NCBI GenBank assembly: GCA_004431415.1
Contig: QPMI01000435.1
Span: forward strand, 265,196-329,195
Reading direction: 5' to 3'
DNA: 64,000 bases
Source of the DNA: Cyanophora paradoxa
Lineage: Eukaryota; Glaucocystophyceae; Cyanophorales; Cyanophoraceae
Shown here: positions 1 to 11,000 of the stretch, one piece after another
How positions within the stretch are numbered: the first letter of the stretch is position 1
Layout: each line of letters opens with the position of its first letter
Program-made: the position numbers and the translations under genes
The notes under the pieces: generated by a model
Databases searched by the model: none
The model's input: the letters and a program-made list of their open reading frames with translations, nothing else
What the model was told of the DNA's origin: nothing

Positions 1-2
1 TA

Positions 3-500
3 ATTGACTTGTATAATAGCAGTCCCCATTCTGCATTGAAAAATGACTCTCCAAATGCAGTGTATACAAATGAAGATAAACAGTTATTTATTTACATGAG
101 GGATACTGTTCACAACAATCGTGTAAAGGAGGCTGATACTAATCAAGTGAAACCAGGAGACACAGTTCGAGTTTTGCAACCAAAGGGATTGTTTGAAAAA
201 GAAGGTGCGCAATTCAGTCAGAAGGTCTACACTGTTGCAAAGGCTGATAGGAATCGTTTCAAAGTGCTTGAAGATAATGATGGTGAGGAAACAAAAGAAG
301 TGAAGAGGAGATTTAAGAAACAAGAATTGCAAAAGGTGAATAAAGATGATATCATTAAGATACCATCACAAAAACGGATTCAGCAGGTTAATAAAACGAA
401 TAAAGTGAATCGATTGGTAGCAAAAGAAGGCATAAAACCCAATCGGAGTAATGTAATTCGGAGGAGATACAATTTGAGAAGTGGTTTAACGAAACGCTAA
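3..500 (+). CDS. Integrase C-terminal fragment (rve/Polinton- or Ginger-like), partial at left edge
   Basis: The frame is already open at the window edge and ends with TAA at 498-500, so only the C-terminal part is seen. It starts with the YNSSPHSALKNDSP stretch, which matches the end of the DDE integrase core (YN..H.AL...P). A small SH3/chromo-like barrel follows (GDTVRVLQ..GLFEKEG..FSQKVYTV), as in integrases of Polintons, Ginger elements and some retroelements. The tail is basic, ending in lysine- and arginine-rich segments. Base composition is AT-rich, unlike the GC-rich DNA to its right, which points to a transposable element. The catalytic DDE residues lie outside the window. The exact superfamily cannot be decided from this part. 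Confidence 0.65.
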   Translation: MDLYNSSPHSALKNDSPNAVYTNEDKQLFIYMRDTVHNNRVKEADTNQVKPGDTVRVLQPKGLFEKEGAQFSQKVYTVAKADRNRFKVLEDNDGEETKEVKRRFKKQELQKVNKDDIIKIPSQKRIQQVNKTNKVNRLVAKEGIKPNRSNVIRRRYNLRSGLTKR

Positions 501-504
501 ATCA

Positions 505-890
505 TGGGAGACACGGCGGATGAAAAGGATATAACTTCGATTAAATATAATTAATCGAGATTATGATATAACTTCGATAAATAAGATTTAAGATATAACT
601 TCGATTAATTCGATTTTTGTTACTGAGGCTTACTGAGATTTAGTGAGATTTGGAATTGGGTTACTGTGAATGGTTTGTTTTTCTTGGGAATTGTTTTGGA
701 GACACGGCGCATAAAAAAGATATAACTTCGATAAGATATAATTAATCGAGATTATGATATAACTTCGATTAATTCAATGTTTCTTACTGAGGCTTACTGA
801 GATTTACTGATATTCAAGATTGGGTTACTGGGAATGGTTTGTTTTCTGATTTGTTTTTGATTTTTTCGCGGGTATTTTTTTGGAGACACG
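505..890. repeat. AT-rich tandem repeat behind the integrase fragment
   Basis: The word GGAGACACGGCG recurs near 508, 699 and 883. The roughly 185-190-bp units between these points share GATATAACTTCGATTAA-type and TTACTGAGGCTTACTGAGAT words. The array starts right after the integrase stop codon, so it probably belongs to the same mobile element (terminal or subterminal repeat). Confidence 0.7.
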
Positions 891-1079
891 GCGCAGTGCT
901 GAGCTGTCGACAGCCACCGTCGAGCCCTGCGCACGCGCAAGCAAGCAGTCCCTGTGAACTCCCATGTGCGCATCGGTCTTGGGTGCTCGGCACTCACAGC
1001 AGTTTCGTCGAATTTGTACCATCTTTTGTCGACATGTGCGCGGTCTGTAAACTCGGAGTGAAGGGAGAGGTAAAACAAC

Positions 1080-2131
1080 GTCGCGCACAGCAAAAGGTTT
1101 GTATTCCGGTTGATGTAAGCAGAGCTGCTGCAGAGGAGCCCGCCGTTTCGAGCAATGCTAGCAATCTCCACAGATGTTAGCACCCTATTCCAGATTCTCA
1201 CGTCTGATCGAGGACAGCATAAGCAACACGGCCGCGTTCCTTTGGTATTCAAGCGATCACTTCAACCGACCGGCAAGAGAAATGTTGTATGGGGATCTGG
1301 GTTGGACTGTAGTGCCTGCCTGTTACGGAAACGAGTTGGATAGTAAGATTCCGGTACACGGGTAAAAGGGTACGATGGAGGAAGAGGGGGGCGGGAGGGT
1401 TGGTGGGAAGGATGGGGCAGGGGGCCCGGGGCGGGAGATGCGGAACGTGACACACCCAGGACGATCTTCCTGCAGTGGCGGTCGATTGGGAAAGTCAGAT
1501 CAGCAGGAATGCGCGGTTCCAATTCCGATGCTCGCCCTGTGCGCATGCGTACCGATGTAATTTGCCGTGCGGTTAATTGCCTCGATCGGAGCTGTTCCGA
1601 CAGGGGCAGATCCTTCGGCAGTCTCGAAGTAGTCTTTGTGCCACAGTAAGTTCGGGTCTGCACGGCACCAGGCGTAGTACGTCTGATAGAAACTCCATCC
1701 CATTGCCAAGGAGATCTCGACTTCCTCTCCGTCAAAGAAAGCTTTGATTGGCGCGCCGAATCCGGTGAGCGTGATCGCATCATTTTTGCATTTCATCGTC
1801 GAGCTGACGGTGCTGTCCAGTGTGATTGCCACGTGCACCCACCGTCCATTCTGTCCATTGCAAGTTGAGTTCAAAATCAGCGAATCCGAGGCCGGAGCCC
1901 TGCGAGTGATCACGAATTTAAGAGGAGGCGCACCGAGATGTAGCGCCTAGGCAGGTCGCCGTTCAAGCCGTCGTTTGTGTTCGCATCACCGTCCCCAAAA
2001 GAGTCGCCGACGATCACAGATGTGTAGTAGAGTGGCCGGCCGTGGTGGCTTTCGATTGCGAAGTGCTGCTTTTTGTTATCCTGCGGTACGTATACGCATT
2101 CATTTAAATATTGACACGACGAAGTTGACAC
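1080..2131 (-). CDS. LamG/concanavalin-like domain gene, exon fragments
   Basis: Read on the minus strand, three pieces in different frames form the order expected of a LamG domain. The first is near 2131-1910 and contains YYTSVIVGDSFGDGD. The second, near 1913-1500, has GRWVHVAITLDS, KAFFDGEEVE and NYIGTHAHRAS, the W..HVA, DG and YIG signposts of LamG. The third, near 1220-1110, has DVRIWNRVLTSVEI, the typical LamG exit strand. The frame changes look like introns or decay. This is probably a cellular extracellular or adhesion protein. Exon borders are not resolved, and a decayed copy is possible. Confidence 0.45.
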
Positions 2132-2221
2132 CGCAGAAGAAGTTCAGTTAGAGGTCATATACAGGTAGAACCCCGTAACCGTCGGACTAGCTACATACTA
2201 AGTTATAACTTATTACTTATG

Positions 2222-2354
2222 ACGCATGCGGACACCCGTAAAAAAACTCAGTTCTCACGGAACGGTCGAGCCAAAAATCCTCGGTAGTTTGATTGAGGTC
2301 AGAAAACTTACCTTAGGGTTGTGTTAACGCATATGAGAACACAGTGTGGCATAG
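2222..2354. repeat. 133-bp direct repeat, copy 1
   Basis: It begins ACGCATGCGGACACCCGTAA and ends near AACACAGTGTGG. It is about 93 % identical by eye to 3627-3760 in the same orientation. The pair bounds about 1.27 kb without recognisable genes. Confidence 0.8.
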
Positions 2355-3626
2355 TCGACGTCGGAAGTCCGACCGTCGGACGGTCGACGTCCGACGTTGC
2401 GACGGGCGACTCCCGGACCCGGGAGTCCGTTCAGCGACTCCGGAGTCCGCGTGCGTTAACGTTGCTGCACCGTACTACTTTTAGTACGGTACGCCACCGT
2501 ACTACGGTACGCGCCGGCGCGTGGCGCCGCAGTACCGTGGTACTACCGGTAGTACCGACTCCGAACTTAGAGTCCGAAGTTCGAGTCCGAACACGGTCTG
2601 CTGCACATGTACAGCGGCACTACAGCCACTGAGCCTGCATGGCAGAGCGTTTGGCCCAGACTCCGCCGCCCAGTGGCCCGGCGGCGGCGGGGCGCCGGCC
2701 CGGCGGCCGGCGCCGGCGCCTCTAATATGGCCCGCTATAGCGCTAGGCTAAATAATACTGTAGAACTAGAAATATTAAGTGGGCTGCATATTTATAGTAC
2801 TTAAAAAGTTTTGGGCAATTTCCTAAATATTACACGCCCCCACAGTGCTGGAGTAGACTAGAGGCTGTGGCCGGTAATTCACCAAAAAAAACATTTCGTA
2901 AATATTTCTCGCCTGCTAAAGCCGAGATTTCGCAGGGGTACTCCTTTCTTCGCCATACAAAAGCCCTGCGAAGACCGACCTACCAATAGCTAAAAAAAAG
3001 CTTAGGGCCGCGGGGATGAACCGGCATAAGCGAAGACCGACCTACCAATGCTACCATTGCTACCAATAGCTAAAAAAAAGCTTAGGGCCGCGGCCCGCGG
3101 GGCTGAACCGGTATACATGCTAGTACTGGCCGCCGGACCGCGGCCCGGCGGGCCCGCTAGCGCGCGGCCCGGCTGAACTGGTGAAAAGCGGCCGCCGGGC
3201 CGCGGCAAGTTCACTAGCCTAGTACCGTAGCTGGCCCTGCTAGCCTGGCAGTGGCAACTAGTATAAACCAATAGGCTAGCTATTAATTTGCGATCGCGAG
3301 GACGTCGACGTTCCGGGCAACTTCCGGCCCCATTACACCGAAATCTGACGGACGACTCCGAAAGCTAGCGCCCGATAGGCCAGCTTGACGTCATTGAACG
3401 GTTAGAAAAAAGCGAATTCGACAAGGCAATTTCGAAAGCAACTTCGTCATGATCAGAGATGGTTAATTAGGCCAGCTCCGCGAGGCTCGTCACCTGTTTC
3501 TTACCGGCAAAGTCCCCCGGCGACTAGTGTAAAACAAATTACAAAGTGGTCCGGTTAGACTCCGGTAAGTATATACGTATATATATATACCGGACCGGCC
3601 AACGCGCGTTCAAGAATTATTAATAT

Positions 3627-3760
3627 ACGCATGCGGACACTCGTAAAAAAACTCGGCTCTCACGGAACGGCCGAGCCAAAAATCTTCGATAGTTGATTGA
3701 GGTCAGAAAACTTACCTTAGGGTTGTGTCAACGCATATGAGAACACAGTGTGGTACACAG
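3627..3760. repeat. 133-bp direct repeat, copy 2
   Basis: Second copy of the repeat at 2222-2354, same orientation, with a few substitutions. The pair could be LTRs of a small non-autonomous element or relics of a duplication. No coding region lies between the copies. Confidence 0.8.
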
Positions 3761-5699
3761 TATATTACACCAGATTAAGGAACTGAAATTTTAACTTTCC
3801 GCGTTAATATTAGGTACCGCGCTTATTCTCGAAATCCACTGCGATAACGCCAGATACATTACCCCCAAGTGAAACTAAATTCAAAATGTCAGCGCGTTAA
3901 TTTAATTAAAAAACGGCAATTTTAATTTTGCCCCCCCGCGGATCGATTTCGATCGATCGAAGATCAGTTTAGGTTTTAAAGAAATTTTCATGCATGAAGT
4001 TCGCAGTCGCAGTGCCTACGCGCGTACCACGCGCGTACCGCGCGCGCGCGCGCGTCACGGCTTACTTACCGGTACGGACCGGGTCGGACCCGTACGGTTA
4101 CTACCGTACAGGGCCTACTACAGGCTACGGTACGTGCCACGGCCCACGGTGCGCCGCCACGGACGGTGACGGACCACGGTGCGCGTCCGACGGTCGTGAC
4201 TCGGACCGTGTGACCGTCGGACGCGAGGCGACGCGAGCCGCCGCGGCCGGGCAGCCGCGGCCGCTCGCGACGACGATGTCGACTCGTCCACTTGAGTCTC
4301 GACTCTTGAGTCAACGTCATGACTGTGAGCTGCCAGGCTGTCGGGCAACTTCTAAAAAAACTAAAAAACCGGTACCCTTCACCCTTCACCGGTACCAGTA
4401 CGTATATATACGATCCGACTCGGCGTCGAGTTGGCGTCGTAACTTGGCGATCGGTTGACGTGTGTCACGGTCCCGCGCGAGTCGAGTTTTCCCCAGCAGT
4501 TTAAGCTGGATAACGGAAGTAACGGAAAGCTTAACTTAGTAAGTGGCGGATAACGGACGTTTCCGGAAAGTAACGGACAGCTTAAGTGGCGGATAGCGAA
4601 AAGTAACGGAAAGTAACGGAAACACGTGCCACGCGTACGGTGTCACGTCGGTGTGCACTGTAGTCTGCCGCTGTTAACCGTTGAACGTTCTACTGCTATA
4701 GCTACTGTAGGCTTTAATCGCAGCTACAGGCTACAGCCTGCAGCAGCAGCCGCTGAGCTGTCGTTGCCCGGCCGCGGTTGCGCTTATTTAGCAACCGTGT
4801 ACATACGTATATACTAGTGCTACTGCGCATGCAGCTAGCCGCTGAGCGCTGCTGCGCATCCTTGCAATTGTGCAGACAGAGCACATCACGATTCACGACC
4901 AGCAGGTAAATTCGAAGTCAACGCGTACGCGTACGCAGCGCTAGCGAAAACAGTGATTATTTCGAAGCCGCTGAGCACCCGTTCCGGTCCTTAAGTAGCG
5001 CGACTGTATATTCGAATACGTATACGAAGCCGAGGAAGATAATTCTTTTGTCCTGAAAACGTCTGCATGTAAATTTCTTTCTTCCTGAATGTCCGACAGT
5101 CATGGTCATCAGTAAATGGGGGGGTGCGGGGGGGCTTGCCCCCCTGCTTGTAGATACATAGTAATAGTCTCGGATCCGATAACTTTTTCTAGTTTTCGCT
5201 GGGTTCTCGGTTTTTTTTCTAACGGAACCCAACTTCCTGAGACGGGGACATCAACGCCCGCGTAACGGCGCCAGTTTCCGGATAGCCTCAAGTCTAAGGA
5301 CCTCATAGCCCCGACCAGCGCCGCTGAAAGATGCGTCCTAAGCGACCTCGGGATTGCATATCGACATACACTCTCTTCCGGGCGGTCGCGGAGCGCAGCC
5401 TGGGCGCCGAAAATGACGATGAGCACTATACGAAGTGAATTCTCGAGCGGCAGCCCTTAACGAGCGGCAGCAGCTGAGATCGCCCTCGCCCGTTTGCGCG
5501 GCCAAAAAAAGGCCAAAAAGAAAAACCGGGCCAAGCGTACCCCCGTCGATTGCAAACGGTCAAAACAGCTCAGCGGCTGCAGCAGATCTAGATGCAGAAG
5601 TGATGCTTCGAATTCTGAACGCTTCAGCTCGCCCTTTGCACGCTAGCGCTTTCGCTTCTTGGTCGCAGGGCTTCGGGAGGCGGGGCCGCGCCACGCCAG

Positions 5700-6545
5700 A
5701 TCTCGCTTGCTGGACCATGGCCAGGTGAGCCGGCGGCACGTCCTGCGTCTAGTGCCGACGAGCTCTGATCGAACTGCGCGCAGGTCGCTCGGTCGCGCTC
5801 GCTCGCCGGCCGAAGGGCTTCGGGCGGCGTATCCGCAGCGCCAGATCTCGCTCGCTGTACCAGGTGAGCCGGCGGCACGCCCTGCGTCTAGTGCCGACGA
5901 GCTCTGATCGAACTGCGCGCAGGTCCCTTGGTCGCGCTCGCTCGCCGGCCGCAGGGCTTCGGGCGGCGGATCCGCAGCGCCAGATTTCGCTCGCTGTACC
6001 AGGTGAGCCGTGAGCCGTTGGCACGCCCTGCGTCTAGTGCCGACGAGCTCTGATCGAACTGCGCGCAGGTCCCTCGGTCGCGCTCGCTCGCCGGCCGAAG
6101 GGCTTCGGGCGGCGGATCCGCAGCGCCAGATTTCGCTCGCTGTACCAGGTGAGCCGTGAGCCGGCGGCACGCCCTGCGTCTAGTGCCGACGAGCTCTGAT
6201 CGAACTGCGAGCAGGTCCCTCGGTCGCGCTCGCTCGCCGGCCGAAGGGCTTCGGGCGGCGTATCCGCAGCGCCAGATTTCGCTCGCTGTACCAGGTGAGC
6301 CGTGAGCCGGCGGCACGTCCTGCGTCTAGTGCCGACGAGCTCTGATCGAACTGCGCGCAGGTCGCTCGGTCGCGCTCGCTCGCCTGCCGAAGGGCTTCGG
6401 GCGGCGTATCCGCAGCGCCAGATCTCGCTCGCTGTACCAGGTGAGCCGTTGGCACGCCCTGCGTCTAGTGCCGACGAGCTCTGATCGAATTGCCCGCAGC
6501 TGCAGGCCGCTCGGTCGGGCTCGCTCGCCGGCCGCAGGGCTTCGC
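5700..6545. repeat. Tandem array, 140-146-bp unit, about six copies
   Basis: The word TGATCGAACTGCG (with small changes) recurs near 5766, 5906, 6051, 6197, 6343 and 6482, giving a 139-146-bp period. Each unit contains CAGGTGAGCC, a good match to a eukaryotic 5' splice donor, and GCTCGCTCGCCGGCCG. The long open frames across the array on both strands come from its GC-rich composition and are not taken as genes. Confidence 0.9.
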
Positions 6546-6799
6546 GATCGGGCGGCCGCGGGACCCGCCGCACGTGCCATTTAGCTATGCTATATCAGTT
6601 TGTTCAATTTATCACATGTCACATATCTTGATCTCACACCATTATTACTGCTCCCCATGCCTGACTCCGGGAAAGATCGGCGCCCCACCTGACTCCGGGC
6701 CAATGCTGCTACCCCTGTCCCCTATACCTTGCCTCCAAACAGCGCCACCCGAGGGCGTTACGGAGCCCGGTTCTCGTTACATAGATATGACGCACCCCG

Positions 6800-7000
6800 C
6801 GCAGGGATATTTGGAAGCTATTCGATAGATTTCCGCCAGAGAAGTCGAACAAGAAATGACGAGGATTGCCGTCCCAGTCCCAATACTGCGTCACGTCCAC
6901 TTTGATCCAGAACTCGAGAGTCTGGATATCGACGCTGGAGGTGAGTTCAAGCTCGAGGTCATGCATATAGCCGCATAAAAGCAGTACTAGTGCACCATTG
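6800..7000 (-). CDS. LamG-like upstream exon fragment
   Basis: On the minus strand the segment reads TLEFWIKVDVTQYWDWDG and FLFDFSGG, the entry strands of a LamG/concanavalin fold, which is missing from the fragments at 1.1-2.1 kb. Position and strand suggest both belong to one gene with a large intron holding the 146-bp satellite. A continuous transcript cannot be proved here. Confidence 0.4.
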
Positions 7001-9559
7001 GATTCTGGAGAACGAACTTGTTTTCAAATGAGGGCATCGTCACATATCGGTAGGTCGCGCTTGAGGTGTCTCGCGCGCCGAAGTAGAGGCCTGCGCGGTT
7101 GAGTTCGCACATATACACATGTACCTACACGTGGTCGTGGCGCCCGAACGCACCGCACTCGCCCTGCGGTCCGGGGGATCCGCCGGCGTACGCGTGTGCG
7201 AATGTGAGTGCTCCAGCCAAGTAGGTGGTCATGATCAGCAGCCCGAGGGCAAAACTAGCTATATGTATAGATGTTGGTCTAGAGCAACGAAGAGAGGCCG
7301 GCTCCCTCGATCGCGAGCGCCATACGCAAGTCGGTTTCTTAGCTGCGTCCATACATAAACGTATACGCCCGGGGCTGCAGTTGAAGTGCGCACGCCGCGG
7401 CCGCTCGCGTGTCATAGCTATAGTACACGTATGCGTATGCATGCTGCCGTCGACTTCGCTTACTCGCAATCGGAATCAAAACTTTAATTTTCGACTCGTT
7501 AACGCTGCATGCGCGCAGGCTTGCAGCGCTAGCGGCAATGCAGCCGGCGAGCCGCTAACTACTGTACCGGTACTACACTACACTAGTTACAGTGTAGTAC
7601 CGGCCGGGATGAGTAGCGCGCGTGCACGTACGCGTGGAGCCTACGGGTATACGTAGCGCCGCGGCGCCGCCGGCTCAGCGGCTCCACGACGCTCCGTGAA
7701 TGTCGGCTGCGCTTGCCAGGCAATGCCAGGCAATGCCACTGGGCCACCAAATTAATCAATCTGATTCAATCATGAATATTAATGTTGCCGGCTCGGCGTG
7801 CACCTCTGCGGCTCCGCCAAGCACCGCCGGGCCGGTACCGGTACCGTGGGCGCGTTGAACGTATCGTACTACTAGTATTCGACTTGGAAGTTGGAAAGTC
7901 GGCCTGTAGGGCCCTGTACTACTAGTACTAGTAACTTGGCCATGCCATGAATGATGAATCCCATGATGGATCATGATTATATCGATTACCGTACTACGGT
8001 AGTACCGTACTACGGTAGTACTAGTCCGACGGTCGTCAGTGACTCGTCACTGTATATGTACGTACGTGGCAAATTGGCAATCACGTGCACTGAATACTTC
8101 TGTAGGAGGCGTAAAATTGCCACGCTCTTAAATTGCCAAATTCGCCCAAACCGGAATTGCCGTGGCGATAAATTGCCAAATCCAGAATCCAGATTCTAGC
8201 CAGCTCTATGGCGGCCTAGAAGAATACCTACCCCCAGCAACATTGCCGAGTCGTAAAATTGCCAAGTTCGGCGTCTCGGCAATTTACGGCAATTTAAAGA
8301 CCCGGCAAAATTCCGCCTCCGGAATCCGGATCCTGCAGTAGTACCCACTGCTACCCAGTACGTGCACTCGTGCAGTACTTATATATATAATATATGCATG
8401 TACGTGCACGCGACTCGCCGAGTCGGCGAGGCGCGGCGCGCCCGCCGCCCGGCCGGGCCGCACCGGCGCCGCCGGCCGGGCGGCGCCGGCCGCGGGCCCC
8501 GCGGGGGCCGCGGCCGGGCCCCGCGCCCCGGCCCCCGGCCCATCATGGCATGGCCAGCTGCAGCCTGCAGGGGCCGGGCGCCCCGGCCAGGCCTACGGTC
8601 CGCCTACCGGTACTGCGGTCCGATAGAGGCTACTCACTGAGAGTCATGATCAGGCTATAGGGCCCAAAATTAACTCCAAATTACGCCGCTCAATCGAAAT
8701 CTTCAAAAAAAACAACTTTAGCCTTCTACGAGTTCGTGTACTAGTATACAATGAGTCCATTATCCGAATTGCCGCAGTGCCGTTACATTTCCGTGTCTGA
8801 GTTCAGGTACAAGATATTAGGTACGTACTTGTCGTAAGCTGTGACCAATCATCTGGCACTTCTTGCAATTGCGTGTTCAACTTGGCAATTTTTTAACGCG
8901 CCCTGCGCGCTGCGAGTCCTGCGACGCCCAAAATTGATTTTCGGAGATGCTCGCGCTGGATCTTGCCGGAAGTTGCTGAATTGCCGCAGAGCTCCGACAA
9001 CCTCCGAGAAAACGGAAATTCGGAAATTCTTCGAACCTCCGGCCTTCGAAAGACTACGAATCTCCGCAATCGATCGAAAGACTACGAATCTCCGCAACCG
9101 CGGTATTTTTTTTTTTTTTTTTTTGTGAATTACCGGCGGGCCGGGTTTTAAAACGCGGTAATTTATGCCGCGGTAAATCGCCGGTAATTTAGTGCCCGAC
9201 GCTGATCGAGTAGCACTATGATACTACCGGGGTACTATCGGCGAGTTGACGCCGGCGCCGACGCCGCCGACTCGGCGAGTCGCCGACTCGACGCCGGACC
9301 GACGACGGCCGCGGTCCGATGACTCCGATGAGTCGGATATCGATTGACATAGTCTGTTAATTTGGGACTCTGTTATTTCGCTGCTGTTAAGTCGCCTCGG
9401 GCGGAATTGAACCCGTGCGCCCGTGCGTCCGATGTGAGCGCAGGACTCTTACCGGCAGGACTCGTAATAGTGTAATTTGCGACACCCCCCCTCCCCTCAA
9501 ATTACCGCCCCATACAAGCCCAAAAATTTCATAGTCTGTTAATTTGGGACTCTGTTATT
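7001..9559. other. Non-coding host-like stretch
   Basis: No supported gene. There is an extremely GC-rich block at about 8420-8550, a poly-T tract of about 22 bases at 9103-9124, and many short palindromic words such as GTACTACTAGTA. The 28-bp phrase ending GGGACTCTGTTATT occurs near both 9350 and 9532. Confidence 0.55.
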
Positions 9560-10554
9560 GTATTATTCAGTACCGGCCTCAGAGTGGTGGTTGGGTTTGA
9601 GAACATGTACCCGCTATTAGGGGGGTAAGGGACTTATACATGGAAAAGGCATCCTGAAGAGATACGGGACGTGACGGAGGAGCATGTGAGTCGAAGCGGC
9701 CTTTACTTGACGTCATCTTAAGGTCATGGGATCTTATCATGTCGTAAGCTTTCGGAGCCTTAATTCCGAATTCCAGTTTCTTATATAAAAGTTTAGGCTT
9801 AATGTCTTTAAATTTTCGATATATATAGAGCGCCCCGGCGACACGTGACCGGCTGCCGGCGTGCCTGCTAGGGGGTACCGCGCCGCGCGGGCCGCCCGCG
9901 GACCTTCGCTGCTAGCAGCCGCAGCTGCTCAGTCGGCACGAAATCGTGGCTTCGAAGGGCCCAAAGAGCTGTAGCATCGCTCGCGGGCGACGAAACGGCG
10001 TATCCGCAAAGTGGCGCCTGAAGTCGAGCTCCCGCGTGCGCGGCGCTGCGCGCCGCGCGAGCCGCGAACCGTGTGCCCAGCCTGTCCTCGGCATGCCAGC
10101 AGCATCCGAAACGATCGAGGTGCGTCAAAGCCCGCTCCGCCGCCTCCCCGCCGTTCCCGCCAACGCCGACGCGCGGCAGCGATCGTGTCCTTCGCGTCGC
10201 GCCGCTTCCCGCGGCCTCCGCGCACCGCCAATGCGCCCACGGGTGCGCATCGTGCTGCCGGAAGGCCTCGGCGCCGTCCCCGACGGGCGGGAGCGCCCCG
10301 CTCGCCAGCCGGCTCCAATCTGCAGGTCGCCTCCTCAGCTCCTGCCCGCAGCCCGTCTCTTCCGTGCACGCGAAATGAGACCGCATGGGCATTCCTCTCT
10401 GATCTGCGGCCTCTCTTCCGCGTACGGCGGCCGCACGCCGCGCGCGCCCGGCCGCCGGGCCGGCGCAAGCGATCCGCGCTCGCCGCAGGTGCAGCTCCGG
10501 CCGCCCGCGCATCCGCGCCGCGCGCGGCTTGGTCCCAGCTAGCCACCGCTTGGT

Positions 10555-11000
10555 CCGCCGCCCGCTCCGCCTCGATCCTGCGCCGCTGCCCCGGCGACCC
10601 CCCGATTTGATCGCGCCCCTGCCCCGCCGCAGGTGCCGCTCCGGCCGCCCGCGCCGCGTGCCGCGCGCGGCTTGCTCCCACCTATCCACCGCGGGGTCCG
10701 CCGCCCCGCTCCGCCTCGATCCTGCGCCGCTGCCCCGGCGACCCCCCGATTTGATCGCGCCCGTGCCCCGCCGCAGGTGCCGCTCCGGCCGCCCGCGCCG
10801 CGTGCCGCGCGGGGCTTGGTCCCAGCTAGCCTCCACGGGGTCCGCCGCCCCGCTCCGCCTCGATCCTGCGCCGCTGCCCCGGCGACCCCCCGATTTGATC
10901 GCGCCCCTGCCCCGCCGCAGGTGCCGCTCCGGCCGCCCGCGCCGCGTGCCGCGCGGGGCTTGGTCCGAGCTAGCCTCTGCGGGGTCCGCCGCCCCGCTCC
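10555..11000. repeat. Left-arm 144-bp tandem repeats, about three copies
   Basis: GATTTGATCGCGCCC recurs at 10604, 10748 and 10892, an exact 144-bp spacing. The unit contains CCGCAGGTGCCGCTCCGG. It is the inverted counterpart of the array at 19046-19975. Confidence 0.9.

Larger units (their letters stand above)
2132..5690. other. Non-coding host-like stretch
   Basis: No supported gene. Besides the 133-bp direct repeats it holds a short duplication near 2960-3090 (AGCTAAAAAAAAGCTTAGGG words), a dense palindrome-like stretch near 2350-2600 built from GTCGACGTCC and GTACTACG words, and a run of GTAACGGAA words at about 4510-4620. Short frames here lack domain similarity. Confidence 0.6.

Noticed and set aside
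9394..9460. tRNA gene on the minus strand (GGGTTCAATTCC-like T-loop)
   Set aside because: The expected T-stem does not pair, and no acceptor stem or D-arm can be formed. At best a decayed tRNA-derived repeat.
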